Positions 23,014-34,409 of a stretch of DNA of 64,000 nucleotides are shown one piece after another. Under the pieces are notes generated by a model, which searched no databases, had not been told where the DNA came from, and saw nothing but the letters and a program-made list of their open reading frames with translations. Source of the stretch: Taeniopygia guttata (Eukaryota > Chordata > Aves > Passeriformes > Estrildidae); NCBI RefSeq assembly GCF_048771995.1, contig NC_133024.1, forward strand, positions 114,154,501 to 114,218,500, given 5' to 3'. Each line of letters opens with the position of its first letter. Within the stretch, counting starts at the first letter, position 1. Both the position numbers and the translations under genes were made by a program.

Positions 23014-23068
23014 ATGGCTTCAAACAGCATATTTGAGTCACTTCCTTCTTACCAGCACTTCTTGAGAG
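23014..23068 (+). CDS. RUNX3: RUNX-family distal (P1) first coding exon, partial CDS
   Basis: The exon encodes the N-terminus specific to the long, distal-promoter isoform of a RUNX transcription factor, a nuclear DNA-binding protein that pairs with CBF-beta through the Runt domain. The ATG has an ideal context (ACAATGG) and gives 18 codons, MASNSIFESLPSYQHFLR, plus one base before a consensus donor (GAGAG|GTAAGT). That phase would make a G-starting codon with the next exon, as in known RUNX P1 exons. From memory, human RUNX3 P1 starts MASNSIFDSFPTYSPTFIR and RUNX1c MASDSIFESFPSYPQCFMR; RUNX2 is clearly different. The peptide shares Asn4 with RUNX3 but ESxPSY with RUNX1, so the paralogue is uncertain. 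RUNX3 is preferred because RUNX1 P1 is highly conserved in amniotes and this surrounding is minisatellite-rich. The in-frame stretch upstream has no earlier ATG after its stop. No Runt-domain exon lies in the window. The family call is strong; the paralogue call is about 0.65. Confidence 0.8.
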
Positions 23069-23074
23069 GTAAGT

Positions 23075-23900
23075 GCCATTCAGAATTTCTAAATGGGTGT
23101 TTTGCTTTCCCTGTTTCAGAAAATGCATGTTTGGAGAGGATCTGGGTGCCTCCTTGCAGCACATGGGGTTTTTTCCACTTCAGCTGTCTTTGAGTTGATA
23201 TCTGAGCTCGCAGAAATATCATCTCCTTGCTTATCAGTTGAAGAGATTACAACAAGGTTTCATTTAAGCTGTTCAAACAACCATTGCGTGCTCGTGGATT
23301 TGCACTTCCTAAATCCCAGGGGGCTTGGAAAACTCCTGGGATTTGCTGCAAGTACAAAAGTGGCAGCACCAGCTCCTTTTGGGTTCTTTCTCGGGGACTT
23401 TCTGAGCAGCTGCTACCACAAATGGGAGTGCAGGGAGGGAGCAGCAAACCCAGCCAGCAGAGCAGGATTTAGGCTGGGTTGAAGGCTCAGATAAAAGCTT
23501 AGGAACCTGCTTAAATTTTGCTGTGACTCACATGGGAAAGGAGCGGTGGGGATGGACTTGGAGCTCTGAGGATGCTCTGATGGCTGAAGCAGCAGCTGCA
23601 GCCCTGGAGGGGCTCCGGGGGGAACTTGAGGCAGCAATCTGCGTTTTGTCACCAGTGACCAAGAGGTTGGAACGTTCTTGTCGTGTTCTCACCACCCCCC
23701 GAGGAGCTGATGCTTTAGTCATGGCTTATTCACACAGCTCAGCCAGGCGCTGGCACGGGAAACTTCTCAGCTTGCCGGGAATTACCTTCCCAAAGAACTC
23801 CTGGAGATGAACTTTTCCCCTGTCCTGTGGTGGGGCTGTGCCCACGTGGGTGACAAGGACACGGAGCCTGTCCCAGCCCAGGCTTGGCCAGGGACTAATG
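23075..23900. other. Intron start, no recognised repeat
   Basis: Largely unique-looking, including AGATAA (GATA-type) near 23,492. The lack of repeats beside the P1 exon could mean constraint. Confidence 0.3.
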
Positions 23901-23933
23901 GATTTTTTTTCTTTTTTTTTTTTTTGTTAAGTT

Positions 23934-24446
23934 TGGGATTAAATGTGTGAGACGGTATTTCTCGTTTGAACTCAGATGTTTATTAGTTTTTATCTATATC
24001 ATAGTCTCACAGGGTTTGAGTTTTGTAGTACTTAAGTAAGTTAAAAGTGGAGATGTATCTCTCTTTCTAAAAGGATTTTTAAGGATAAACTGTTTAAGAA
24101 ATGACACTAATATTATTTTTACTTTTGACTCGGTAACCAACTATTTATGTCTTGTAATGGGGACTTTTTTATCTAATTATACAATACTACTCAAACTCAT
24201 GAAGAAGGTAAAGAAGAAAGACTAGCTTCTGTTTTAAAACTTCTATCTTATTTTATATCTATTCCTATATTGTAAGACTTTTAAATTCTGAGTTTCCCAC
24301 CCTGTGATATCACACACTTCCATTCAAACCCCACACCTGTAATCTCAGTTTTATTATTGAATTTTGAAAGCTTCTCCACGGCCGCAGGTCAGTGCAGTGT
24401 TCTCCTGGGGGTCAGTGCTGGCAGCACAGAAAGTCCCAAATTCTCA
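23934..24446 (-). mobile_element. LTR-like element, family D, copy 2 (T-enriched)
   Basis: This full-length homologue of the 4,621 copy has many of its C residues replaced by T. In a matched 120-bp stretch copy 1 has about 33 C and this copy about 18. Some G-to-A changes are also present, so age and strand bias both contribute. A T run precedes it (23,902-23,925). It lies about 870 bp downstream of the RUNX P1 exon. Confidence 0.6.
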
Positions 24447-24459
24447 GCAGCCAGGGCTC

Positions 24460-25250
24460 CAAAAAGGGAGCAGCACTTGAGAGCTGCTCCCAGCCCAGCC
24501 TGGCTGCCGTGAGTCAGGACTTTATTCCCATTAATAACGGGGAATGCGGAAGAGCTGCTCCCAGCTGCTGTGTCACCACTGGCAGCAGCTCCTGAGGGTC
24601 ACAGCCTGCCCAAATCCTACCCAGCTCTGCTGTTCAAATCTATTTTTTCCTCCCCCTTCTCCTCATAGCCGAAGTTTTTCTCCATCTTTTTCCCTGTGAG
24701 TCACCAGTGCCTTCGTGCCTGGGTGGGGGAGATGCTGAAGGGTGAGCAAGAGGTGCCCAAGTGCTGACATTGCTCAGCACGCCGAGCAGGGAAAGGAAGC
24801 AATACTGCTAAAATAACAAGCAGGATCTTCCTGCAATTCGTCAGCCTTTTATTTATTTATTTTCTTAATTTAATTTTTTTTTTTTTTTTTAGCTCAGCAA
24901 CTGCTCGGCGTTTAATCTGTAGCACAGGAAGGGTTCTTGAGGAAATTCTGTGCGGGTGATAAAGAACAGAGTGAACCTCGTGGGGCTGTGCTTGTGCCAG
25001 GCCACGGGGCGGGATGGAGAGCAGGGGTCGTGTGCTTGGCAGGGACCCAAAAAATTTCAGAGCAGCTGGTTGAAAACCAAGGGATGACTTGTCCAGAAAA
25101 GGAGGAGTTTCCTAAAGCTGCTTAATCCAGCAAGAGATTTAGCTCAACCCCCCAGAATGGGGTTTATTTTTGTCCTCGTTTTTGGCATTAATGTTGCTCC
25201 AGCACCAGTATTTCATTTTCTTTGGGGAATGGGCTACAAGCAGCGTTAGG
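24460..25250. other. No recognised feature
   Basis: Mixed sequence with a T run at 24,871-24,890. Confidence 0.4.
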
Positions 25251-25254
25251 CTGG

Positions 25255-25410
25255 AAGTCATCTGTGTATTTTAGGAACACCTGGAATGTTCTGGGCCAGG
25301 CTGGACTGGGCTTGGAGTGACCTGGGATAGTGGGAGGTGACCCTGCCCACAGCAGGGGGTGGAATGGGATCATCTGTAAGGTCCCTTCCACCTCAAATCA
25401 TTCCTGGTTT
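25255..25410 (+). mobile_element. CR1 LINE 3' fragment
   Basis: Tail half only, ending GGTCCCTTCCACCTCAAATC. Confidence 0.75.
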
Positions 25411-25565
25411 TTATATTTATATAAAATTTTCTATTCAGTTTTGACAGGCCAGGCACAAGATCCTGCAGAACCTTGTGTAAAGAGGTTTTTTCCTGCAGAA
25501 AACCTCGGGTCAAACACTTCAGTTGAATTGTAAAACAAATGTTTCATCATTGCAAAAGAACATCG

Positions 25566-25590
25566 TGTGTGTGTTCGTGTGTGTGTGTGA
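25566..25590. repeat. (GT)n microsatellite
   Basis: Short GT run interrupted by TC. Confidence 0.85.
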
Positions 25591-26216
25591 ACGTGGAACG
25601 GTTTTCCAGCAGTTCCCTTTTTGTTCCTTTCTCCACTCAAACGAACTCCAGGCAGTTTCAAAATCCTGGCCTCAGCAAAAGGAACGTTTGGGCTCAGGAG
25701 CAACAAAAATAATCATCCCTAGGGTGGATTGTTCTCACCCTATTTCTCAACAGGCTTTGCAAAGAAACGTCCCCAAAGTGCCTCTTTTCTGCTTTTCCCG
25801 CCAAAATTTATTGCGCTTTCTCCTTCAACCAAAATAGTGAAGGAAAGGGAAAAAAAAAATTTGTTTTCTCCGTGGATTACCCTTTATCAGGCCAGGCAGC
25901 TCTGTGAGAAGGAAATCTATCATTCTTTTGGAGCTGGGTGCTAGGTGAAAATTGGGAAAAAAGGAGGGGAATGGGGAAGCTACATATCCACAGGGTGTGG
26001 TACACCACAAAGGATGTGGCCCTTTTTCTATCACACCACACCAGCTCCTCACCGGGGGAATGAGGAGCAGGCTGGAACCTCAGAATTCCAAACACATCCC
26101 GAGGTGACCTCTTGGGATGGGGCATCAAAACGGGTCCTGTTGGCGGGGTTTGTGGTAAGGAGTGACCCTATAGGCTTTAAAGGAGGACAAAATCATTGCG
26201 TCACACACCCTCCTAG

Positions 26217-26334
26217 TTTTTATAATTTCTAATTTAATAATTTCTAATTTTAAAATTTCTAATTCTGCCATTTCTAACTTTGCGATTTCTAACTTTGCAA
26301 TTTCTAATTTTGTCATTTCTAATTTCGCCATTTC
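26217..26334. repeat. 15-bp minisatellite (ATTTCTAATTTTGCC)n
   Basis: About eight units of 15 bp. Because 15 is divisible by three, the minus strand encodes a 5-residue repeat, KLEIA/KLEMA, that would look like a heptad-poor helix. Nothing around it resembles an exon, so this is best read as a tandem repeat. Confidence 0.85.
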
Positions 26335-26741
26335 TCAAGGTTATTACATTTTAACGATTTAAAAATTCCTGATAATTTTCACCTATGAAAGAAAACAGAA
26401 CTAATCTTATTAGGCAGCTCAAAATAGCACCAAGTGTAATCTTTTCCAGGAGGGCACTTTTCCTTCATTTTTGCTGCAAGGTCGGATTTTTCCAATAGGC
26501 AAAGAAGTTTTCTCCTGGTTTTGCCTGTGTGGTATTTTTTTATTAACTAATCATGGCTGTGGTGTGACGTTTGGATGGTTTGTTATCAACTGGGAGTGAA
26601 CACAAGCACAAATTTTAGAACATGATAAAATAGAAAAATACACTGTGGGTGATTTCCTCTGAGTCCTACAGTACCAAGGAGCATCCAGGCATTAAGGGAT
26701 TCTTGCCTTGTAAATGGAAAATAAAAGTGTGGTGAGTCCAA

Positions 26742-27105
26742 GGAAGGGCAACGATGCTGGGAAGAGGCTGGAAAACAAATCCATGGAGGAGCAGCTGAAA
26801 TGGGGGGGGCTCAGCCTGGAGAAAAGGAGGCTTAGGGGGGACCTCACTGCTCTGCACAGCTCCTGCCAGGAGGAGCAGGGAAAAAATGAGAGGAAATGGC
26901 CTCAAATGGCACCAGAGGAGGCTCAGGTTGGAGATTGGGAAAGAAAATTTCCCTGGCAGAGTGGTCAGGCCTTGGGATGAGCTGCCCAGGGAGCTTTGGA
27001 GTCACTGGAATTGTCCCAGAGTTGTCTGGATGTGGCCTTGGGGACAGGGTTTGGGTGATGCTGGTGGGGCTGTGTGATCCTGGAGGTCTTGAGATGATTT
27101 AATGG
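26742..27105 (+). mobile_element. CR1 LINE fragment
   Basis: Contains AGCCTGGAGAAAAGGAGGCT and GTCTGGATGTGGCCTTGGGG, from the same subfamily as 31,540-32,440. Confidence 0.85.
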
Positions 27106-27307
27106 AGAAGCTCTTCCTGCTCTGAAGGTTGTCCCTGCTGGGATTCAGGGACACCCGTCCCTGAGCACTCTGCTTCTCACTGGAAAGTAGTGGCTCTGGC
27201 TTTCCTCGTGGTGGGATTCCCGTTGGAAAAGTCCTCAAGTCCCTGGTGCTGGGTGGGGGTGAAGGCTGAAGTGATCAGGGGCTCGCTGCCATCACCTCCA
27301 GAATTGT

Positions 27308-27445
27308 GGATTCCTCATCCCTGGCAGTGCCCAAGGCCAGGCTGGGACACCCTGGGACAGAGGGAGGCATCCCTGCCATGGCAGGGGTGGAATGGGATGA
27401 TCTTTAAAGTCCCTCCCAACCCAAACCAGTCTGGGATTCTCTTTT
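27308..27445 (+). mobile_element. CR1 LINE 3' fragment
   Basis: GTGCCCAAGGCCAGGCTGGG to CCAACCCAAACCAGTCTGGG. Confidence 0.8.
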
Positions 27446-27449
27446 TCCA

Positions 27450-29285
27450 GCAGCATAAATTCCCTTGTCACTGTGAAGAGAGAATTTTCCAGGCCTTTTT
27501 CAGGCTGCCTGCCCCGTACCAAAGAGTTAATCCATGTCAGCATTATAAACCACTGACTGCAGCTTGTGAATAGGAAATTGAACTAAAGCTCATAAAAACC
27601 TTGGCTTACAAGTAGAAAAACCTTGCACAATGTCTGATTTACACAGCCTGAGCTCTTTTTTTTCACTTAAAAGCCTTGAGAAACATTGCGAGGCCTGAAC
27701 GCAGGAAGTAAAAAGTCTGACAGAGCTGAACATGCTGCTCTGGTGAGATCAAGAGATTTTACCCTGCGCCAAAATATTTCACTGAGCGTTTGAGCAGCCA
27801 CGCTCAGCCCAGGGATGTGTTGTGCTGAGTCTGAAAAGGATTTCGGATCTGTCTGGCCTGCACATCCCTCAGATTGTTTTGCCTTTGCCCTTTATCACTC
27901 GGCCATTAATTAGAGATTGTTGGGTGTTTTACCATGAGGGACCAGCTCCAGCTCTGAGGTGGCTCTCTGGTGGAAAATGAAAGTGTCTCCCCCCCACGCT
28001 GCCAGGGGATGAAGTAAAAACAGAAAATAAACTTCTTTTTGCTTTTTTTTTTTTTGCTTTTTTTTTTTTTTTTTTTTTTTGTGACCAGAAGATAAATAAG
28101 ATTTAGTTTGACTGCTGAGGCTTGATCCCAAAATAACAGGATGCTTATCTCGAAACGCACAGGGATGCCAGGGGTAGTGGCAAGTTTATGAAAGTAATTT
28201 TTGAAATTTGACTTCAGAATAAAGAAGGAGCATCACAATCATGCTGTTGTTTAAAAGGGGAGAATCTGTACCTAAAGAAGAGTGGCAAGGAAATTGCTGC
28301 TGTTTGATTTAGAAATTGGATTTGAACAGCCAAGGAGGAGCAATCCTAAGGAAAAAGCAGATTTCTCTGTAGGTTATCCCAAAACCAGGAGAAATGTCTG
28401 ATTTTGACATCCTGCCATGTGCAAATGGAACCTGCTGGGTTCCAGAGGTTTCTGCTGCACATCCAAAGGCAATCCCAGAGGGCCAGGCAGGAATGAGGAT
28501 GGAGAATAAGGCTGAAAGGCAGAGTGGGCATTAAATTGTACCAGGGGAGGTTCCTTGCCATAAAACCCTGCTGAATCCATGGCTTGATCAGAATCCTAAA
28601 AACTCCTGGATTAGTCCATACACACAGAGTAGCATGGAACTCTTTAGGTTAGAAAAGCCCTTTAAGAGCATCAACAATTTCTTAATAAATACCAGCCAGG
28701 TTGAGGGAAAAAAAAAAAACAAACAAACAACCAAAAACTTTGGAAGGGTTAAGTTCTTCCTTTGCCTGTCCCTGCCCTATTTCAGAGCACAAAGCAAACC
28801 CTGTTAAAGCTGGGGAAGAAAGATCCCCTGGAAGCAGCTCTGTCATCTGCCAGATGATTTGTGGCTTCCTCCAGGACATCTGGGATTGGCCATGGAGGGA
28901 GACAGGCCACGGTGACTCACTGGGCTGAGAGGACAAGAAAACATCTCTCTCCTTTTTTTCTGCTCTGGGGAGGCTGGGTAATATTTGGATAAACTTGAGT
29001 CAGCTGCCCAAATGGTGCAGTGAGATCTCCTCCCTGGAAGGCACCGAGGAGCTGTGAGGGGTGGCAGCAGTGGGGATGGCAGCAGTGCTGGTGCTTGAAG
29101 CATCTGAGCTCCCACAAAGGGAGCTGTGAAAAAGGCAGGTGTTTGTGAAGGGAGGCAGGAGCCTCTCTTGAAATGAAAAAAATGCAAATGATTATGATTT
29201 TGAAATTAAGGAGGCTCTCAGGGAAAGATATGGGAGCAGAATAAGAGTTCTTTATTAGAATATTAATAAAAAACAAAAATAAAAA
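27450..29285. other. No recognised feature; unique-looking
   Basis: T runs lie at 28,039-28,080. The part at 27,640-27,930 (with GGCCATTAATTAGAG) is free of repeat signatures. Confidence 0.35.

Positions 29286-29290
<5 letters not shown>

Positions 29291-29336
<46 letters not shown>
29291..29336. repeat. (AAT)n microsatellite
   Basis: Perfect trinucleotide repeat of about 15 units. Confidence 0.95.
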
Positions 29337-29521
29337 GTACAAAACAAACACTGCCAGGGTCAGAACAGGCCCTGACCCCCTGTGGGTCAGGGAGGTGGCA
29401 GCAGTCCCATCCCAGGGTGGCTCAGCCCTCCTGCAGTGCCAGCTGTGCTTCTGCTGGAGCAGGATCCTGCACAAGGGGGGAGTTTTCCTCTGGAGCTCCA
29501 GGGCTGGGGGAGATGGGCCTG

Positions 29522-29706
29522 GGCTCCTCTGGGAATGCAGGGGGAAGAAAGCTGCTCCTCTGGGAATGCAGTGGGAAGGAAGCTGCTCCTCTGGGGATGC
29601 AGTGGGGAAGAAAGCTGCTCCTCTGGGAATGCAGTGGGAGGAAAGCTGCTCCTCTGGGAATGCAGTGGGAAGAAAGCTGCTCCTCTGGGAATGCAGTGGG
29701 CAAAGG
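29522..29706. repeat. 31-bp minisatellite, about six copies
   Basis: GCTGCTCCTCTGGGAATGCA recurs at 29,551, 29,582, 29,614, 29,645 and 29,676 with a partial first unit, a period of 31-32 bp. Open frames across it on both strands are by-products. Confidence 0.9.
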
Positions 29707-30233
29707 CTGCTGTGCTGTTCCCAGGTCAGATTGTATCCAGGTAGGAATGTTTGGCTCCTCCCCTTGGCAGAGCATCTTCCCATGGGATGATGGAATTTTC
29801 TCAGCCATGCAGGAACACTCACTGGCCATGAATGGAATATAATTAATAATTAATAATTAACAGAAGAGATCTCCTGGAGAGATAAAGAAAAAACTGCCCA
29901 GTGAACAGCAGAGAACTGCCCCACCTCTGACAGATGGGGACAGAGCACAACCCCAGCCACATCCTGCATTTCCCACCCAGGACAATTGGTGAGGCCTGTG
30001 CACACACCAGAATATCCTCAGGAGTGCTGAAATCAAGGCATGCCACTCCTGCCAATGCAAAGAGTAGGAGTTATGCAGATTCCCAATGTCATCTCCAAAA
30101 TAAATGAGTTATTTTTTACTGGGAACCCAGCCAAAGCCTTGCTGTACAACCAATTTAAATTCATTAATAAAACTAATTGGTTTAGTCCAGTAGCACTAAT
30201 TTTACTCCAAAACATCAAACTTTCTATAAAGAT

Positions 30234-30640
30234 TTATCCAAAATATTGAAATAGGAGAAAGAAAAGGGCATAGAGGGGCTGAGTGTGAAGCAGGGAAGGA
30301 GAGAGTGAGGGCAGCTCAACTGGAAATTGAGTTTCCAATTCATCCTTGATGTTGTCTGGAGGATTCTCCACTTCTGCTGTGAGTGAAACTCTGTCAAACT
30401 GGGGCAGTTTCACCATGTGAAGATCTGAGAGAACACTTTCTCTGGCTTTGATCAATCTGGGAATTTCCTTTTCCAACCTGCAGTTTTTGTTTTGAGTTTC
30501 TGATTCCAGTGAACCCCCAAGCAGTCCAAGATGGGCTTGGGGTTTTTTTCTTTTGCCTCGTGAATATTTTGCCTCGCAGGATGTTTTCTGTCATCTGCTT
30601 TCACACTGAAGCTGTGATTTTGAAAGCCCAGAAGCTGCAT
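30234..30640 (-). pseudogene. Possible decayed coding segment, unidentified
   Basis: On the minus strand a frame from about 30,640 to 30,515 (containing KADDRKHPARQNIHEAKEKN) appears to continue in another frame to a stop at about 30,236 (containing LEKEIPRLIKARESVLSDLH). The switch falls at a GGGGG run near 30,514. Composition is charged and protein-like with a short coiled-coil character, unlike the low-complexity frames elsewhere. I do not recognise the family. A very faint resemblance to the C-terminus of the kinetochore protein CENP-Q is only a guess. It could be a processed pseudogene or chance. Confidence 0.2.
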
Positions 30641-31049
30641 TTAGGTTGGGTTTTGTCTGCAGGTTGAAAGGTTTATTATGTCTTGCAAGTCTTTCTGAGA
30701 AAGCACTGGAAGGAAACCTGAAAACCGTCAGGTTTTATGAGGTTTGCTATAAATATTTCAAGCTGCTGTATTTAGGGCAAGCCCTGCCACCCTCATCAAA
30801 TCAGCAGCTCAGAAGATCTGAGCCAGCCCTTCCAGTGGCTTTTTGTGGTGTTTAAAAGGGAAAGGAGAGTTTGGGAAACCCCTGGCAGGTTCAGGGTGAA
30901 ACACAACGTGGGACTGAGTGTGTGTGTCCTTTGTGACAAATGTCTGGGACCTTCAAAGGGCCCAGCACCGCCTGCAGCTCTCAGAAGTTCATTTTTCAGG
31001 TGGTTTTATGGCATCCATCTGTGCTGTGACAGCCAGACCTGGGCTCAGA

Positions 31050-31278
31050 GATCCACAGAATCCTGGAGTTATGAGAGTGGGAAGAGACCCTCATGATCAC
31101 CCACTCCCACCATCAGCAGCACCAGCTTCATCCCAAACCATGACCCACATCCAGACTCCTCCTGAGTCTGAACCTTCCCAGAGAATTCCCAGCTCCCACA
31201 TCACCCCCCTCTCCTGTCAGGAGTTCTGCAGAGCAATGAGGTCCCCCCTGAGCCTCCTTTTCTCCAGACTGACCAGTT
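31050..31278 (-). mobile_element. CR1 LINE fragment
   Basis: Reverse CR1 with CCCCTGAGCCTCCTTTTCTC at its far end; a different, more diverged subfamily than most here. Confidence 0.7.
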
Positions 31279-31539
31279 GATGGCCACTTTGTTCCTATCT
31301 GGGGGGGATCCAGGATTTTATCCTAAGAATTGGCTCCAGGACGCATTTTCTTCCCCCAGAGAAAGGGGAAGTGTGGCTGCAGGAATGGTTGTAAAGCAGT
31401 ACTACCTTAAATCTGTCCTGGCTGTCTAAAATCAGTAGTGACAGCCCCAGGGTTCATCTCCTGCCCTCACTCAGCACCACAGCTCATCCTGACATCTGCC
31501 AGGGGTGGCTAGATGGGGCTCCCCTCACGTTCAAAAGGA

Positions 31540-31945
31540 CATTGAGAGTGTCCAGAGATGGGAAAAGGGTCTGGAAAACACATCCTGGGAGGGGCAGCTG
31601 GGTGAGCTGGGGGTGTTCAACCTGGAGAAAAGGAGGCTCAGGGGGAGCTCATTGCAGGAGGGGCAGTGAGGGAAGGTTGAAGTGAAAGGAGGAGAGGAAA
31701 TGGTCTCAATTGGCACCAGGGGAGGCTCAGGTTGGAGATTGGGAAAGAAAATTTCCCTGGCAGAGTGGCCAGACCTTGAGATGGGCTCCCAGGGAGGTTT
31801 GGAGTCACTGGAATTGTCCCAGAGGAGTCTGGATGTGGCCTTGGGGACAGGGTTTGGGTGATGCTGGTGGGACTGGGGTGGCACTGGGTGGTCCTGGAGG
31901 GTTTTCCCAGCCTTGATTCTGGGATTCTGAGAAGATCCAGCACTT
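31540..31945 (+). mobile_element. CR1 LINE fragment
   Basis: Full set of CR1 3' landmarks: GAGAAAAGGAGGCTCAGG, CAGGTTGGAGATTGGGAAAG and a GATTCTGGGATTCTGAG tail. Confidence 0.85.
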
Positions 31946-31989
31946 CCTAAACTCCACCTTTAGGCAGGTGGGACAAGTCAAAGCTCTCT

Positions 31990-32440
31990 GGTGCTCAGCC
32001 TGGAGAAAAGGAGGCTCAGGGGTCCCTCCTTGCTCTGCACAGCTCCTGCCAGGAGGGGCAGGGAAAGGAGGAGAGGAAATGGCCTCAGATGGCACCAGGG
32101 GAGGCTCAGGTTTTTTAAAACAGCTCTTGTGAAAGTGAACAAAAAATGGTCACCCAGATTCCTTTGGTGGATCTTTTCCTGGCTGTCCCCTGGATCTCTG
32201 TGAGACAGGAACATCTGAGAGTCGCTGTTGGGGTTTCTGTAGAGCTTTGGAACATTTCTGTCCCTCACAGAGTGGTCAGGCCTTGGGATGGGCTCCCAGG
32301 GAGCTTTGGAGTCACTGGAATTGTCCCAGAGGAGTCTGGATGTGGCCTTGGGGACAGGGTTTGGGTGATGCTGGTGGGGCTGGGTGATCCTGGGTGATCC
32401 TGGAGGTCCCTTCTCACCTGGATGATTTGGGATTCACATC
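31990..32440 (+). mobile_element. CR1 LINE fragment interrupted by 156 bp
   Basis: CR1 sequence runs to GGCTCAGG at about 32,113 and resumes with AGAGTGGTCAGGCC at about 32,270. The bases between replace about 30 bp of normal CR1 sequence and are not CR1. Confidence 0.8.
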
Positions 32441-32669
32441 ACCCAGAGGGACCCTGGATCTGAGAGTGGAGCTCCACCCACCTCACGGGAAGGGCTTTGC
32501 ATTTCAGAATTCAGTTACCAGATAATATCAGACTTCTGTAAAACACTTCTGGTTTTCAGGCCCTCCATGTAAATGAGCTCCGGGGTTTGTATGAGTCAGA
32601 GATGGAATAGAATTCATATCTGGAAGATGCACTCAAGTTCAGACTCCACCAACAAAATTTTCAACCAAA

Positions 32670-32885
32670 AGAGAGAGGTTTAGATTAAATATTAGGGAGA
32701 AATCCTTAGAATGAAATTCCTAGAGAAGGTGTGGCTGCCCCTGGATCCCTGGAGGTGTCCAAGGGCAGCTTGGACAGTGCTTGGATCCACCTGGAACAGT
32801 GGAAGGTGTCCCTGCCCATTGAGGGGGTGGAACAAGATGATCTTTAAGGTCCTTCCAACCCAAACCTTTCTGAGTCTGTATTTGT
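32670..32885 (+). mobile_element. CR1 LINE 3' fragment
   Basis: GATTAAATATTAGGGAGAAA through GATGATCTTTAAGGTCC to the tail. Confidence 0.85.
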
Positions 32886-33404
32886 GAGTGTTGGTGAATC
32901 ACTTGCTGCATAATGTGGTGGTTTCATTGCTCCAAACCCTTTGCAAGAAATTTAGTTACAACTTTTTCCATCCTTTGGGCCACCTGTGAGAGGAAAAGGA
33001 GCCCTCAGTCTGCAGCGTTTTCTCTTTATCAAACCTGTAAAAGTGAGAATGGACTGGGCTGAACACCCACACATTTTTCACACCAAGCATAAAAAAAAAA
33101 CTTTGCACACTGAAACCAAGAGTCAGGTCTCTTATAGGAACATGAGCTTCTTCTGGCTGTCCCTTACTGGAGAAAATGATTTAATTTTCTAAATGAAACA
33201 GGGTTTCATGTTCAGAGTGCCTGGAAATGAAATGTGAATGACTTTCCAAGGTTAAAAACCAGAGACAGGATAAACTTTTGGGGTTTAAAAGTGATGAATC
33301 GTTGAGATTTTGGAATAACAATCAGGACTTTTAATGCTAGGGTGGTTTTCTTTTCTTCAAATATGGATTGCAATGGAAATAGTCATTTTTGTCACCAATT
33401 CCCC

Positions 33405-33552
33405 AGGGAATGGGCACGGCCCCGAGGCTGCCAGAGCTGCAGGAGCCTTTGGGCAGCGCTGCCAGGGATGCCCAGGGTGGGGTTGGTGGGGGTCTGAGCA
33501 GGGCAGGGGTGGCACTGGGGGATCCCTGTGGGTCCCTTCCACTGAGGTTATT
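33405..33552 (+). mobile_element. CR1 LINE 3' fragment, second subfamily
   Basis: AGGGAATGGGCACGGCCCCG and CTGCAGGAGCCTTTGG match the copy at 45,255-45,690. Confidence 0.8.
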
Positions 33553-33894
33553 CAATGGTTTTACAAATCCCATTTCGGATAACAAAACATTAGCAACATG
33601 AAGAGGGATTTAGGGTACGCCTGTGGGGTGAATTTGTGTCATTAAACTGATTTCTAGGCAAGGAAAGATGATTAAGCATCACATTTTACTGGGGCAATTG
33701 AGGCAACCCAGACTTTTGTGTACATGGAAGCTGATGCAAGAGTCAGGGAAACCACTGGAAAGACCTGGCTGATGGCTTTGGGCTTTGGCTGAGACCTGGG
33801 ATGACTCTTGTGCTGCAGAAAAAGGTGTGGCACCGATGGCCCAGGCCAGCAGTTCCTCTTCAAACAGCTGCTTTTTGCTTTGGAGCAGAATCAT

Positions 33895-34400
33895 GGAATT
33901 ATGGAATGGTTTGGGTTGGAAAGGACATTAAAACTCATCCCATCCCACCCCTGCCATGGCAGGGACACCTCCCACTGTCCCAGCTGCTCCAACCCCAGTG
34001 TCCAACCCGGCCTTGGGCACTGCCAGGGATCCAGGGGCAGCCACAGCTGTGCCAGGGCCTGCCCACCCTCACAGGGAGGAAATTTTTCCTAATATCTGAT
34101 CTAAACCTGCAATTTTTCACTTTGAAGCCATTCCCTGTGTGCTGTCCCTCCATGCCCTGGAAATTGTCTCTCTCCAGCTTTCCTGGGGCTCCTCCAGGCC
34201 CTGCAAGGCCACCCTGAGCTCAGCCCAAAGCTTCTCCTGTGCAGGGGAACAATCCCAGCTGTGCCAGCCTTTCCTCCCAGCAGAGCTGCTCCATCCCTCT
34301 GCTCATCCTGGAGCCTCCTCTGGGTTCTCTCCATCAGGTCAATCCTGGCCCTTCCTGCCCTGTTTTTCCCCATTCTCCAGATGTGCTGAATAAAAAACAC
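33895..34400 (-). mobile_element. CR1 LINE fragment, ~500 bp
   Basis: Reverse CR1 from ATTATGGAATGGTTTGGGTT to ATCAGGTCAATCCTGG. It is nearly identical over about 370 bp to the opposite-strand copy at 48,690-49,125. Confidence 0.88.
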
Positions 34401-34409
34401 CTCTGTGTG

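Noticed and set aside
22571..23068. RUNX2 as the gene
   Set aside because: RUNX2 P1 peptide starts MASNSLFSTVTPC, which does not fit; only the promoter block is shared.
29289..29822. Minus-strand 177-codon frame ending in poly-Tyr
   Set aside because: It is read through a 31-bp minisatellite and an AAT microsatellite.
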